Positions 1-10,473 of a stretch of 64,000 bases of DNA are shown here, one piece after another. The stretch's first letter is position 1, and every line of letters begins with the position of its first letter. The notes below the pieces were generated by a model. The model was not told the origin of the DNA. It worked only from the letters and a program-made list of their open reading frames with translations, and made no database searches. The stretch comes from Earliella scabrosa. Its lineage: Eukaryota; Basidiomycota; Agaricomycetes; Polyporales; Polyporaceae. The stretch lies in assembly GCA_022605405.1 (NCBI GenBank), contig JABYQQ010000011.1:744001-808000 (forward strand). Direction: 5' to 3'. A program made the position numbers and the translations under genes.

Positions 1-2722
1 TCACCCCAGATGAGGCATGTTCTGCATAACCGATCGTCTTGATGCTAGCGGGGACTTATCTTGATCGATCCCAGATCGTCGCCGTGTCGCTGAGCATCCG
101 ACGGTATACCGCCGAGAAGACAGATATCAAGGCGATAAGGTTCATCACGAGCTATTTACTTCCTCCTCCGAAGAAAGCCGTGCTCGCATTCCTCGGTATA
201 CCTTTACAAACCGGCCAAGAACCCGCATCGCCCGTCGAGATCGTTCGGAAAGCAGAGGTCGACGTGAGTTCTATGGTCTCTCCTACACCGGCGTTCATTG
301 CTCAATGTTGTGTCCGATATCGCTAGTTCATTGATGTCGTGACTGGGTGAGTGGGAGGTAGCCATAGAGAGTCGTTGTACTGAGGATGACGTCATAGACT
401 CGCGTACAATACCATCGTGTCGTTGCATGGCCAAGACTGGGTCGTCGACACCCTTGAGAAGCTTCCCGAGGGTGTCCAGCCCCAGATCTCCGTCGAAGAG
501 CTGCTCTTGTGCGAGGAGATCATCAGAGCGGATGAACGTGTCATCAAGCTGGCGGGTGAAGTCGGTACGTGCCTGTGATCCTCGGCCAACAATGTCAGTC
601 TCCAGACTCATCCGCTCCGTCCTTCTCTCAGGCGTCAAACCGGAACAGCTGCATGCAGATGGTTGGGCTATCGGCTTCGACGCTCGCTTCCCACCGAACA
701 AGCGTGTTCAGCAGGCGCTCATGTTCGCTCGCTGGGACCGACACGAGAACCTCTACGCACATCCCCTGGTGCGCTATCTCATACAGCTCGATTGATTCTA
801 TTCCGAGTTGCTCATTCATGCTACTAGGACTTCATCCCGGTCGTGGATTCGGTCGCGAAGGAGGTTATCCATATCGACTTCCCGTCCCAGTATAAACCAA
901 AGACTTCTCAGACACTGTTCGACGGAACTGGAGTCAACGTCGAGCTAACTGTCGACACCACTGCTCACCCTCCCCTCGAAGAGGATGCTGAGGCCGCAGC
1001 CAACCGGAAACGTCTCCCTCCTCCGCAGAAGTCTTATGACTTCCTCCCGGACCTCCTGGCAAAGACCGAGGGGTTCAAGTTCCGTGACGATCTCAAGCCG
1101 CTTCATGTTGTCCAGCCCGAAGGAGTTAGCTTCAAGGTCGACGGTAACGTAGTCGAGTGGCAAAAGTGGAAGATGCATGTCGGTGAGCCTGAGTTTGCCG
1201 GTTCATGTCACTTGGTCGTGCTGATGTCATCGGTCTTCAGCGTTCCACCATCGTGAGGGCATCGCGCTCTCAACGATCACATACAACGACAATGGCACAG
1301 TCCGTCCTATCTTCTACCGCCTGTCCCTTTCCGAGATGGTGGTCCCGTATGGTGCGCCCGAGCATCCACACCCCAGGAAGCACGCGTTCGATGTGTGAGT
1401 GGCTTCCAACACTATGATCCGCGGGCCGTACAATAAACAAATCTTCAGGGGCGAATATGGAATGGGTACGATGGCTAACGAGTTGACGTTGGGATGCGAT
1501 TGCCTTGGAACGATCCACTATCTGGTAGGCGTCGTTTCCTTTTGCACTTGTTTGAACTTATGAGCTAACCCGTCGCTAGCCGGGGGCATATGTTGCTCAT
1601 GACGGCAAGGCCGTCGTGGTGAAGAATGTCATCTGCATCCACGAGGAAGATGCAGGCCTACTCTGGAAGCACACGGACTTCCGTGTCGGTGGTCGCGCTC
1701 AAGCTGTACGTAGCCGCAGGCTCGTGATCCAGCAGATCTGCACCCTCGCGAACTACGGTCAGTCGAATCGTGTTCATGCTCTTCAATAAGGACGAGAACG
1801 CTGACGGATAACGGGCAGAGTACATCTTCAACTACATGTTCTACCAAGACGGCAACATCGAGGTCGAGATCCGCCTCACGGGTATCCTGCAGGTCTACGT
1901 CAACGGCGAGGATGAGCCCAACCCCTTCGGGACAACTCTCGCCCCAGGGATCAACGCGCACTACCACCAGCACATTTTCTCCGTCCGTGTTGACCCCATG
2001 GTCGACGGGCTACAGAACACCGTCGTCGAAACAGACATCCTGCCTCTCCCGAACGCTCCAACCGGATCCGCAGCGAACCACATGGGTAACGCCTTCATCG
2101 CCCGAGGCACTCCTATCGCCGTCGCGTCCGAGGGTGCTCGCGACTTCGACTACGCGAAGGATCGGAGGTGGTCGATCATCAACCCCAAGGTCGTGCACCC
2201 GCACTCGAAGCGCAACGCAGGATACACGATCATGGGCAAAGGGGCCGCGACCCCGATGATGGCGCTCCCCGACAGCATCGTCGCAAAGCGCGCGCCTTTC
2301 GCGACGAAGCCCCTGTGGGTCGTCAAGGACGTCGAGGGGCCCAAGGGCGGACGCGTGTGGCCCTCGGGCAAATACGTGCCGCAGACCCGCGACTCGCCTC
2401 CGGACTCGCTCCCGAATTGGGTGAAAGGAAATGAGAGCCTCGTCGGGGAGGACATCTTGCTGTACCTCACTATGGGTACGTTGCTCGCGGCACTCGATGC
2501 TTGACTGGCACCTTCTCACCGCGCGTTTCGCTAGGTATCACGCACATCCCCCGTCCGGAGGACTGGCCCGTCATGCCTGTCGAGCATCTGCGCCTGTTGT
2601 TCCGGCCGACGAACTTCTTCGAGGCGAACCCGAGTATGGATGTCCCGGGAGCGGATGATAAGCGGAGCTGTGCAGCCTTTGCTGACGGCTCAGACACGTC
2701 AAAGGCAGGTCACTGTGCCTAG
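1..2722 (+). CDS. Copper amine oxidase (TPQ type), 5' end cut by window edge
   Basis: Oxidises primary amines to aldehydes, releasing ammonia and hydrogen peroxide. Eleven exons are readable: 1-14, 75-263, 327-346, 398-564, 632-768, 828-1182, 1241-1394, 1449-1524, 1580-1757, 1819-2475, 2535-2722. Phases join without a break to give 706 residues plus the cut first exon. Visible family signatures are the TPQ-forming Tyr in LANYEYIFNY (split by the intron at 1758-1818), two copper His in HYHQHIF, the third in [12 protein letters not shown], and the active-site segment FDVGEYGMG. The N-terminal N2/N3-like part reads [17 protein letters not shown]. Intron 15-74 starts GC and ends AG; it is needed to join LTPDE to [11 protein letters not shown]. 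The fit to the family is strong. The exact start lies outside the window and the short C terminus could be extended by another intron. Confidence 0.93.
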
Positions 2723-3065
2723 TAGATCGGGGTTTAGGGAGGTGGCTTCAGGGATGGCGAAGAGGTGTACGGACAATTGTAATTGTACGTCTATCATCCG
2801 CAATCACATATGTGCTAACTTCAGTTGCTATTCCGTCATTCCACTAACTACGACGTTGACAGATGCGCTGTTACAGATTACTGACTTCCGTGGGTGGTGT
2901 TTTGCGACTCATCTACAAGTGGTCTCCGCTTGGGCAGAAGTGAGTCGGAGTAAGATGGGGGAGATGAGCTATGGAAGCAAGTGTACCGATGAATGAACAA
3001 CGCAACTGCAATAGCCAACGTCCAACGGTACGCCGAGAACAATGAGCTCGAAAACACTCACGGGT
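2723..3065. other. Intergenic, convergent 3' ends
   Basis: Lies between the amine oxidase stop and the stop of the next minus-strand gene, so it should hold both 3' UTRs. I see no other coding signal. Confidence 0.6.
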
Positions 3066-4658
3066 TCACTCCGGGAAGGACTCGTCATATGACACGTCAT
3101 CCACGAGTTTTCGAAACTGAGGGAGATAATTGCGCCGCATCGTCCAATAGTCCTCGTACTCCGTGTGGACCAGTTCCAGCTCCAGGTTCTCCAAGACCGC
3201 GCCATCGCACTCCCGCTCGCGCAGGCAGTCGAGCAACGCGTCCAAAACCCAGTTCGACCCCCGCACCTGGTCATGGAGTCGGAGGAACTTGAGACGTGGC
3301 AACGGGAAGGACGGACCCGCGCAAGGGTCCAGGGCTTCGAACACGTCAGTGGGACTCCCATTGCCACCGACTACCAGGTCGACTACGAGGGGGAACGCGC
3401 TGAAGACATCGACCCAGTCGTCTGATAGGGTTTCCTCGTGATTCCCACCGCATACGTTGAGGGACGTGAGTGGGGCACCGCGGAAAACCTTGGTCACGTC
3501 TCCCAGGCCCAATTTGATAAAATTCTGCCAGTCGTCGACGGCGTCGCATAGGAGGTAGAGGTTGACACTGGTCTCCTCCGCGTCAAGTTGGGAATCGCCC
3601 GAGGCGTTGCGATAGACTTTCGTGGCCTCGAGCGCGTAGTCTTCCTTGCATGTGAGAGTGACGTTGTCCATGGTCTTGAGCAGGGGCAGTACAGAGTCGA
3701 TGTTTGATGGTAGGGACGCGGACAATCCTTCCTCGATGTCTGCATCTTCGATGCTGACGGATACGGAGAACTTCTTGGTGGCGGGAAGCGTGAGACGCGC
3801 AAGGAAACGAGAAGTGAGACCTTGGGGGTGGAGATATAGCTCGAAATTGCGCAATTGAGGAAGGTTGATAGGAGGTGCCGATGTTCGTCCAGGGAGTCCG
3901 GATAAATTTTGCAGGAAGGAAGTGAGGCACAACTCTTCTAGGTGTACGCTAGCGGCCAGGGCATTGGTGAACTCGTCGATGGATGCTCCGTACGAGCACC
4001 AGGAGAGAGATAACTTGCGCAGCCGGCTGTACATCGCGTGGTCCTGAGGTGCATTGGTCCAGTCGACAACCAGGGTGTGGAGTCGGGGCTGGCTCGTGGA
4101 GGACCATGTCAATTCTGGGAGTCGTGGACGACGCGAGGCGGAGGGCGAGTGTTCAGGTGCGAACTCCAACACCTCCAAGGCAGGCATATCGTTCTTGAGG
4201 AGTTCAGCAAGTTGGGGTCTGTGGTCCTCATCGATTCCCCAGAGACCCGTGAAGTACAATGCTCGAATGCGATGCGCGTGTGGAAATAGCATGGAGAGGG
4301 GTCGACATGAGGGACGATCTGAGCTGATGACGTCGATGGGGCTCATACCGGACCGGGAGAGGGTCAGTTCAATCCAAAGAGGACTCCTGTCCATGTAGAT
4401 GTAGCCCCAGAGCTCTGGGATCCCGAGAATGACCCTGAACCAGCGGTGACAGACGAACATCAGTTTTGTCCACTGGATATATCTGGAGGATCCCATGATC
4501 ACATCGACGAACGTTCTTGGAAGCGTCCGATAGAGGCGGTGAACGTATACGATGATATTGGCAAGGAGCTCGTTTGGAAGCATATTGATGGGCCGCGACA
4601 TATTCTGTTGTCGGCGATTCAGCACGGCGGCGGGAGGATGTTGGGCGATGGATTCCAT
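3066..4658 (-). CDS. F-box / LRR-like protein
   Basis: Single exon, 530 residues, true ATG at 4658. An F-box-like stretch starts at about residue 26 (MLPNELLANIIVYVHR) and includes WTKLMFVCHRWFRVILGIP followed by LW, the usual end of the motif in basidiomycete F-box proteins. The rest is leucine-rich and LRR-like. Near the C terminus WVDVFSAFP and GGNGSPTDVFEALDP match the C-terminal motif of the other family members in this window. By family knowledge it would be a substrate adaptor for an SCF ubiquitin ligase; no substrate can be inferred. It is divergent with the next F-box gene at 5302. Confidence 0.85.
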   Translation of the reverse strand: MESIAQHPPAAVLNRRQQNMSRPINMLPNELLANIIVYVHRLYRTLPRTFVDVIMGSSRYIQWTKLMFVCHRWFRVILGIPELWGYIYMDRSPLWIELTLSRSGMSPIDVISSDRPSCRPLSMLFPHAHRIRALYFTGLWGIDEDHRPQLAELLKNDMPALEVLEFAPEHSPSASRRPRLPELTWSSTSQPRLHTLVVDWTNAPQDHAMYSRLRKLSLSWCSYGASIDEFTNALAASVHLEELCLTSFLQNLSGLPGRTSAPPINLPQLRNFELYLHPQGLTSRFLARLTLPATKKFSVSVSIEDADIEEGLSASLPSNIDSVLPLLKTMDNVTLTCKEDYALEATKVYRNASGDSQLDAEETSVNLYLLCDAVDDWQNFIKLGLGDVTKVFRGAPLTSLNVCGGNHEETLSDDWVDVFSAFPLVVDLVVGGNGSPTDVFEALDPCAGPSFPLPRLKFLRLHDQVRGSNWVLDALLDCLRERECDGAVLENLELELVHTEYEDYWTMRRNYLPQFRKLVDDVSYDESFPE

Positions 4659-5301
4659 AGCGGCGGTGGCCCGTCTACAAAAGGGTTAAGCTACGAGGTG
4701 CGGTCGTGTTTGACACCCGGCGTCCAGGCCCGACAGGCGAGATAAGTATACTCGGTGGACGTGGTCCGTCGTGGTCCGTGGAATGACTGCGGGACCGTGT
4801 CTTGACGAGGCCGATGGGAAAGCGGGGCCCGGGGTTCGCCACGACTGGATAATTGTTAGTTCAGAAATCCATGCGTACAGCAAGAGGTGTCGTAGATACG
4901 CACAGTCCCGCGAGTGCTACGCTGATCCTGTTGCGACTAAGTATGTAATACCTGTTTCGAACGACTCTGAACCAACTTCGAGCCCAGTTCAGACTCCGAC
5001 CGGCAACTAGCGGTCGCGCCTGACACTGCCGGCAACATAGCACAGAATCCACTTCCTGGAACGAAACCGAGCGGTATGTTATCCTCAGTGTTCCAGGGAT
5101 GGGCAAACACTCACTACTTTGCTCAGAATAAGAGCGGCGTGACGTAGGCTTGTGCCAGGTTGTCCTTATTCATCCAGTGGCTTCTGCTGGCCGGCCCGGG
5201 GCAGCAACTTCGCTGGCAGTGAGTACCACTACTTATCCTGTAGGTATCGGCATTGATCGCGGTGTAACGCCTCTGTGTACAGGTGTCTTCACGTCTCCAT
5301 C
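4659..5301. other. Divergent promoter region of two F-box genes
   Basis: Shared 5' region between the minus-strand gene starting at 4658 and the plus-strand gene starting at 5302. No convincing ORF or repeat seen. Confidence 0.6.
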
Positions 5302-6978
5302 ATGGACTCTCTTCCGAACGAGCTTCTGATTGAGATACTTCTCGTACACAACTTGATCGCCTTCAAGACGAGATCGACTCGCTGCTGGGTCAAGCTCATG
5401 CGTGTATGTCGTCGTTGGAGAGACCTGGGTATCTCTACTCCTTGCCTCTGGCAGACCATCGAGGTTACTCGCAACAGTCGAGGGCTGGAACTCGCTCTGG
5501 AACGCTCAGCTCATCTACCACTTGACGTCCTGGTCAATCCCGAGGCAATTCCCTCTGAATACGGCGCGCTTCTCACCCCACACTCCCACCGCCTACGATC
5601 GCTGATCCTACCGCCAGAATGCGAAGGTCACGATTCTTCCGTGCTGCACCTTCTTCGCAATGGGGACACTCCCCTTTTGCAGAGATTAGAACTACCTAAA
5701 TACCCGTACGAGCAGCATACTTTGAACTTGGAACGACTTCCCAGCCTCCGATTTCTAACCACGGCGCATTCCCGTCTCTCCTTCCCTCGGAGTCCTTCCG
5801 CCCCTCTCAAGCTGCGACGTCTATCGCTCAGCTCCTGCTTTGTAGAGGGCCCGTTGGACGAATTCCTGCACATGTTGTCCACTTGCGTGGATCTCGAAGA
5901 ATTGCAACTCAGGTACTTAGAGTCTGAGTTAGAGTCAGACTCCGAGTCAAACCCGGACATAGAAGATTCTGAACAACTGCCTGATATCTCACCAAGGGCG
6001 TTTCCGCGGCTCCGGCACTTGTCAATCATCGACCAGCCGGACGAGTCCTATACCCCGGCTCAACTGTTATCCGCCTTCCTTATCACCGCTCCATTCACAC
6101 TCAAGGTGATCCAGTGGGTCGACTTCGACCCGGATGAGCCTGAGACACTATCCGATGCATTCGTAGACCTTCTTCCACAAGACCGTTCCAAACTATCCTT
6201 CTTCCAGGAGGTGACTGAGGGCACCATCGATTGCTACAGTTCAAGCCAGGAGGCCAAGATTCTCTGCCACAACAACTCAGGCTCCTCCATCGAGCTCGTG
6301 GTACATTCCGACTTCCTGGACCTGAGCGAGGACGGCTTGGCGCTCTACCTCAATTGTGCGCTATCTGAATTCAGGACGATCTTCGCCGGCGCACGATTGC
6401 GGACGCTGACGATATCGGGCGACCACGGCACAGTTGCAGTGGACGGCGACTCGTTCTGCGAACTGTTCAGCGCGTTTCCCACCCTCCGGACACTGGAAAT
6501 CGCAGGGGCCGGCTCACCTCTTGCATTCCTCCGCTCGCTCGCCCACCCCTCCTTGCACTCAGTTGATGCGCAACTCGAGTCTGACTCGGACTCCGAGACC
6601 GAAAGCAACGACGACTCGGAAGCCGACGAGGACTGGGGAACCGGTGACAACTCGGATGTTGAAGAAGGAACTGAAGACAAGCAAGAAGCCGAAGAAAGTG
6701 ATGGATGGGAGGACGGCCGCATCGTATTACCTGCCCTGACGTCGCTCTCCTTGCAGACGCTGGACTGGGAGATGGGGACTTCTGAGGCGCTGGTTGCTGC
6801 TCTCTATCGACGGCATGCGAGAGGCTTGCCGCGGCTCAAGCATCTGACCGTCCGTTTGAGCAGATATTCCAACGGCGGCCGTTGGGGCGCGGGTTGGGAT
6901 GCTCTGATGCTCTATCGTCGAGAGATACAAAGTCTTGTCACAACCTTTGAATATGCTCTGGTTGGAATATATGACTGA
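5302..6978 (+). CDS. F-box / LRR-like protein with acidic inserts
   Basis: Single exon, 558 residues from the ATG at 5302 (MDSLPNELLIEILLVHN). The frame is open to 5275 but only through a GTG, so 5302 is chosen. F-box features are LPNELL near the start and WVKLMRVCRRWRDLGISTP followed by LWQTI. The remainder is leucine-rich. Two acidic, serine-rich inserts interrupt it: residues about 209-228 (SELESDSESNPDIEDSEQ) and about 424-472, rich in D, E and S. After the first insert comes LPDISPRAFPRLRHLSI. The shared C-terminal motif reads CELFSAFPTLRTLEIAGAGS. Likely an SCF adaptor by family; target unknown. Confidence 0.85.
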   Translation: MDSLPNELLIEILLVHNLIAFKTRSTRCWVKLMRVCRRWRDLGISTPCLWQTIEVTRNSRGLELALERSAHLPLDVLVNPEAIPSEYGALLTPHSHRLRSLILPPECEGHDSSVLHLLRNGDTPLLQRLELPKYPYEQHTLNLERLPSLRFLTTAHSRLSFPRSPSAPLKLRRLSLSSCFVEGPLDEFLHMLSTCVDLEELQLRYLESELESDSESNPDIEDSEQLPDISPRAFPRLRHLSIIDQPDESYTPAQLLSAFLITAPFTLKVIQWVDFDPDEPETLSDAFVDLLPQDRSKLSFFQEVTEGTIDCYSSSQEAKILCHNNSGSSIELVVHSDFLDLSEDGLALYLNCALSEFRTIFAGARLRTLTISGDHGTVAVDGDSFCELFSAFPTLRTLEIAGAGSPLAFLRSLAHPSLHSVDAQLESDSDSETESNDDSEADEDWGTGDNSDVEEGTEDKQEAEESDGWEDGRIVLPALTSLSLQTLDWEMGTSEALVAALYRRHARGLPRLKHLTVRLSRYSNGGRWGAGWDALMLYRREIQSLVTTFEYALVGIYD

Positions 6979-7536
6979 TTCGTGTATGTACATCATGCCT
7001 TTCCATGCAAACATGTGTCTTGCATCAAACCGCGGGTCTCTTCTGTGCGCTCGCGCGTCCCACGCCCCTCCGACAGTGGGAGATGCAGCGGGGGACGGTG
7101 ACGACGGTCCGCCACCTGTGTGTCCGCAGCTCGAAGACGTGAGCACAGAGACACACGACTGGTATCCCGGACGATTGCCGGGTCGCTTCGTTGGCGGACC
7201 ATGAAGGGATCGCCCAAACTGCAGTATCTGGGTTTCCTGCTTAGGACTACGGATAGGGGGGATGTTGGCCATATAAGTATTCCCCGGACCTTGCATCGTA
7301 TGTGCATACCCTTGAGTGCGACCTAGAGTAGTGCCCGTAATTCTTGATCGTAGTTGTGTCTCGCTAAACCACATCCACACTTGCGCGAGTGTCATTTGGA
7401 CAAGTATACATTGGTTATGAGATCTGCTACGAAGGATCTAGATGGTACGTGACATGGCCCATTGCTCTGACCCGAGTCGTTCATCCATCAGCAGGAGCCG
7501 CGATCCAACGAGCGAGGAAACGTACCTCGTGGTAGG
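6979..7536. other. Intergenic, convergent 3' ends
   Basis: Between the stops of two F-box genes. Open frames here are short and lack domain similarity; nothing supported. Confidence 0.6.
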
Positions 7537-9102
7537 TCATTCCATGAGCTTCGACCTGAAGTTCAATACCAGTCCGTCGAACTCCGAGCGGTGACGCTCC
7601 ATGGTTTCGTTGTAAGCAGACACGGCCTTAGCATCCGCGATGTACCATTCAACCTCCATGCTTTCCAGCGCAGTGGCACCTAGCGAAGCCCGCCGACGCA
7701 GCGTCTCGAGAAGCTGGTCCACGACATCGACGCCCCACGGCAAGTAGCGCAACTCCAGCTGCCGCAGAGAGGGGCACGCGACTTGGACCTGACTGCCACT
7801 CGCACCCGACCCGGGGACCTTGGCCGTGTGCGACAGCGCGGCGAGCACATGTTGTGGATCGCCAAAGCCGTATACTTCCAGCAGCCTGAGCTTGGGAAAC
7901 GCTGCGAGCAAGTCCACCCAGGTGGCGCTGTCCGAGACGTAGTCGTGCAGCCCCGTCACGACGAGCTCCTCGAGCGGTGCCCCCGCGAAGATGGCTCGGA
8001 ACTCGCGGAGGCCGCGCTCCAGGTACGTCTCCCATTTCTTAGGGACGGAGGCGCGGAGCTTGATCGTGACCTTCGTATCGCCATCCCACCCGCGCATTTT
8101 CGCGATCTCCCCCAGGAACGTAATCGAGGCACGTTTGACGGATTGGAGGATCGGGAGCGCGCTCGGGTCGCGGTCCTTCGGCAGGAGAGATAGGGCTGCA
8201 TCGGAGAGTGCGTGGATGTTGACGTGGCGGTCGTGTGTCCCGGCGAGGCGCACTAAAGCGGTCGGCGGCACGCGAATATAGGAGAGGAATCGAGCGACCA
8301 CGGGTGCCTTGTCCCAGATGACGAGCCTGCGTAACTTCTCGAGGTGCACGGGCGGGTAGTCCTCGACTTCGGGAGGGAGGTTGACGATGACAATCGAGGA
8401 AATGGACTGTTGGAGCTCGAGCTCCTCGAGCACGCGACAGCCGGCGAGCATGTCCATCAGCTGCTCGAACGAGTACAGGCCGCCGAATGAGGAGACGGTA
8501 CAGCCCCGCAAATCGATGCGCTTGAGCTTGGAGTACGCCTCTGGTTCCCAGTCGATAAGGAAGCACGATAGACGGACGGTACGGAGCGCTGGGAAGTGCG
8601 CCAGGGAGATGTCCAGTGGCGCGTGACTGATGATCAGGCCGATTTCACTGGTTATGGCGAGCTGGAGGACGCTGAGGATTGGGAACGGCTTGTTCAATAG
8701 AGCCAAGGTCTTCCTGTACTGCGATGCGCCCAAGGGTGGCAGAGCCAATGTGCGAATGCGACGCGTAAGCCCGGCGAGTTTGGGCAAGGCCAAAATGGCA
8801 ACCTTGGCCGAAGCGGCGTGGAAGTGAAGGTCGAGAGGGCCGTTACCAGACCGGGGCAGGGCGATCTCGAACCATTGCAGTCCATTCCTGACGTGGATCT
8901 CCTGCCAGAGCTGCGGAACGGACAGGGCGAGAGCTCGCCACAGGCGACAGACGAGCATCAGCCGCGGCCAGTAGCATGTGTGCTCTCCTTTCTTCTGAAC
9001 GATTGACACTTCATCATAGTCGCACTCGCAGATTGAGGATTCTTGATGATCGATTTCGAAGATGTCGATAAGTATCTCGTTGGGGAGGCGGTCCATAGAC
9101 AT
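7537..9102 (-). CDS. F-box / LRR-like protein
   Basis: 521 residues from the ATG at 9102 (MSMDRLPNEILIDIFEIDHQ). The frame stays open upstream to 9141 but without ATG, so a small upstream exon is possible. The F-box part is RLPNEILIDIF, then YWPRLMLVCRLWRALALSVP followed by LWQEI. The C-terminal motif is WVDLLAAFPKLRLLEVYGFG. It is visibly paralogous to the gene at 29204-30787, which shares RLMLVC.WRALA and AFP.L..........G patterns and a similar overall length. Role by family: SCF adaptor, substrate unknown. Confidence 0.85.
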   Translation of the reverse strand: MSMDRLPNEILIDIFEIDHQESSICECDYDEVSIVQKKGEHTCYWPRLMLVCRLWRALALSVPQLWQEIHVRNGLQWFEIALPRSGNGPLDLHFHAASAKVAILALPKLAGLTRRIRTLALPPLGASQYRKTLALLNKPFPILSVLQLAITSEIGLIISHAPLDISLAHFPALRTVRLSCFLIDWEPEAYSKLKRIDLRGCTVSSFGGLYSFEQLMDMLAGCRVLEELELQQSISSIVIVNLPPEVEDYPPVHLEKLRRLVIWDKAPVVARFLSYIRVPPTALVRLAGTHDRHVNIHALSDAALSLLPKDRDPSALPILQSVKRASITFLGEIAKMRGWDGDTKVTIKLRASVPKKWETYLERGLREFRAIFAGAPLEELVVTGLHDYVSDSATWVDLLAAFPKLRLLEVYGFGDPQHVLAALSHTAKVPGSGASGSQVQVACPSLRQLELRYLPWGVDVVDQLLETLRRRASLGATALESMEVEWYIADAKAVSAYNETMERHRSEFDGLVLNFRSKLME

Positions 9103-10473
9103 GGCGTCAAGAGGTTCGAGTCTCTGTCTCTGGAATCCCAAAGCAAGCTCTGTACCCGCTTGAGGTAGATCTGTACGACCCTTCGAGGAGCTCCTTGTAG
9201 GTGCTAGCGATCGTCAGGCCTAGATTGATTGGGGAGGCTAAGATCCTATATGTGAGGATAGCAAGAACATATCAGTGGACGACATAACGAACAACTCGTT
9301 ATCACTTTACCTCGCTGCTCCGGCGGTCGGGACGGTTCGAGTGGTCGAACTTGATCGTTTGCCACTGGCTTCGAGGCGCGCCTGTACTGTGGAATAGTTC
9401 TTGAAGCGGCTCCTTTCCAAAGGTAAGTGAGCGACGCCATCGTTAGCCATAGTTCTCAAACGCACCTTCTGCCGAGAGCGATGCCTTGAGCGAACTTGAT
9501 GGAACGCGCAAACATGAGTATGGCGCAAATTGGGCTCGGCCGTTGCCGTTGTTTGCACGCGTTACGTCACGCGTTCTGTCACGGTGACTATTAGACGGCC
9601 CTCGACACTGACTGGGGCCTGCCAGGCGGTCACACTATGTAGTAGACCAAGTATCGTGCGCAACGGGGCCGTCGAAGCTCTATCAATACGAAGGAAAACG
9701 CCAAAGCCTCCCCGTATGACTTAAGTCACGCCACAGCAGGGATAAGCACTCCTTACTAAAGTAACATTCAGCCGACGAGGCATCACTGACCGGTTACATG
9801 CAATGGCAATTTTACCTCGTACACTTCCACCGTGACCCGCCAGAACTTCATCGGGACTATGACGTCCGGGCCCGCGTCAAGCTGCTCGCCTCACCGCCGT
9901 CCGTGATGATGAGGCGAGCGGCGGTAGCTTTATCATCGACGCGGAACTTCGGGCGCAAGTCTGGGCGATGGGCGCGCATGATGTTTGAAGTCGGATGGAT
10001 GGGAGGCATCAAAGCCCCGGATTTCATCACGACATGCACCCAGAAGAGCCACCAAGCAAAGGTGCTGCATTGCTTGTGGCTTGTCGACGGGCACTCGGGC
10101 CCATCCCTCCGGGCGCTGAGATGCGCCCACTATTCGGTCGGTATGTGCATAGGACCGGCCGACGGATGGCGGACAAGGGGTTCCCTGGTATGTATGTCTT
10201 GCGCTGAGTAAGAGCCATGCCCGAGGCTCACTCATGCGCCCGACTTGCGATGGAAACAGGTACCGCGACAACTGCTAGCTGCACAATTCAGTCTACCGTC
10301 GCAAGGCGGCCATGTCGTGCTCGCTGAGCACCGGGACAAGGACGCGGAAACGCACAGGCGGCGCGAAGAACCCCTATTTAAACCATCCTGCACAGAGCGA
10401 AAGTCAGTCAACAGCTCGCTACGCCTCGCTCCATCTAGTCAGACACGAGCACGCACCCCCTACACCACACGCC
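9103..10473. other. Intergenic, promoter of repeat-peptide gene
   Basis: Holds the 5' side of the minus-strand F-box gene and, near 10374, a TATA-like element for the next plus-strand gene. Several 100-140 codon ORFs overlap on both strands between 9798 and 10271, without a signal peptide, domain or intron logic; I do not call them genes. Confidence 0.55.
10374..10382 (+). promoter_or_regulatory. TATA-like box of the repeat-peptide gene
   Basis: CTATTTAAA about 100 bp upstream of the ATG at 10474, a spacing similar to that of other small secreted-protein genes in this window. Confidence 0.5.

Noticed and set aside
9798..10271. Overlapping 100-140 codon ORFs on both strands
   Set aside because: Both strands open at once, no domain, no signal, no intron logic; expected in GC-rich intergenic DNA.
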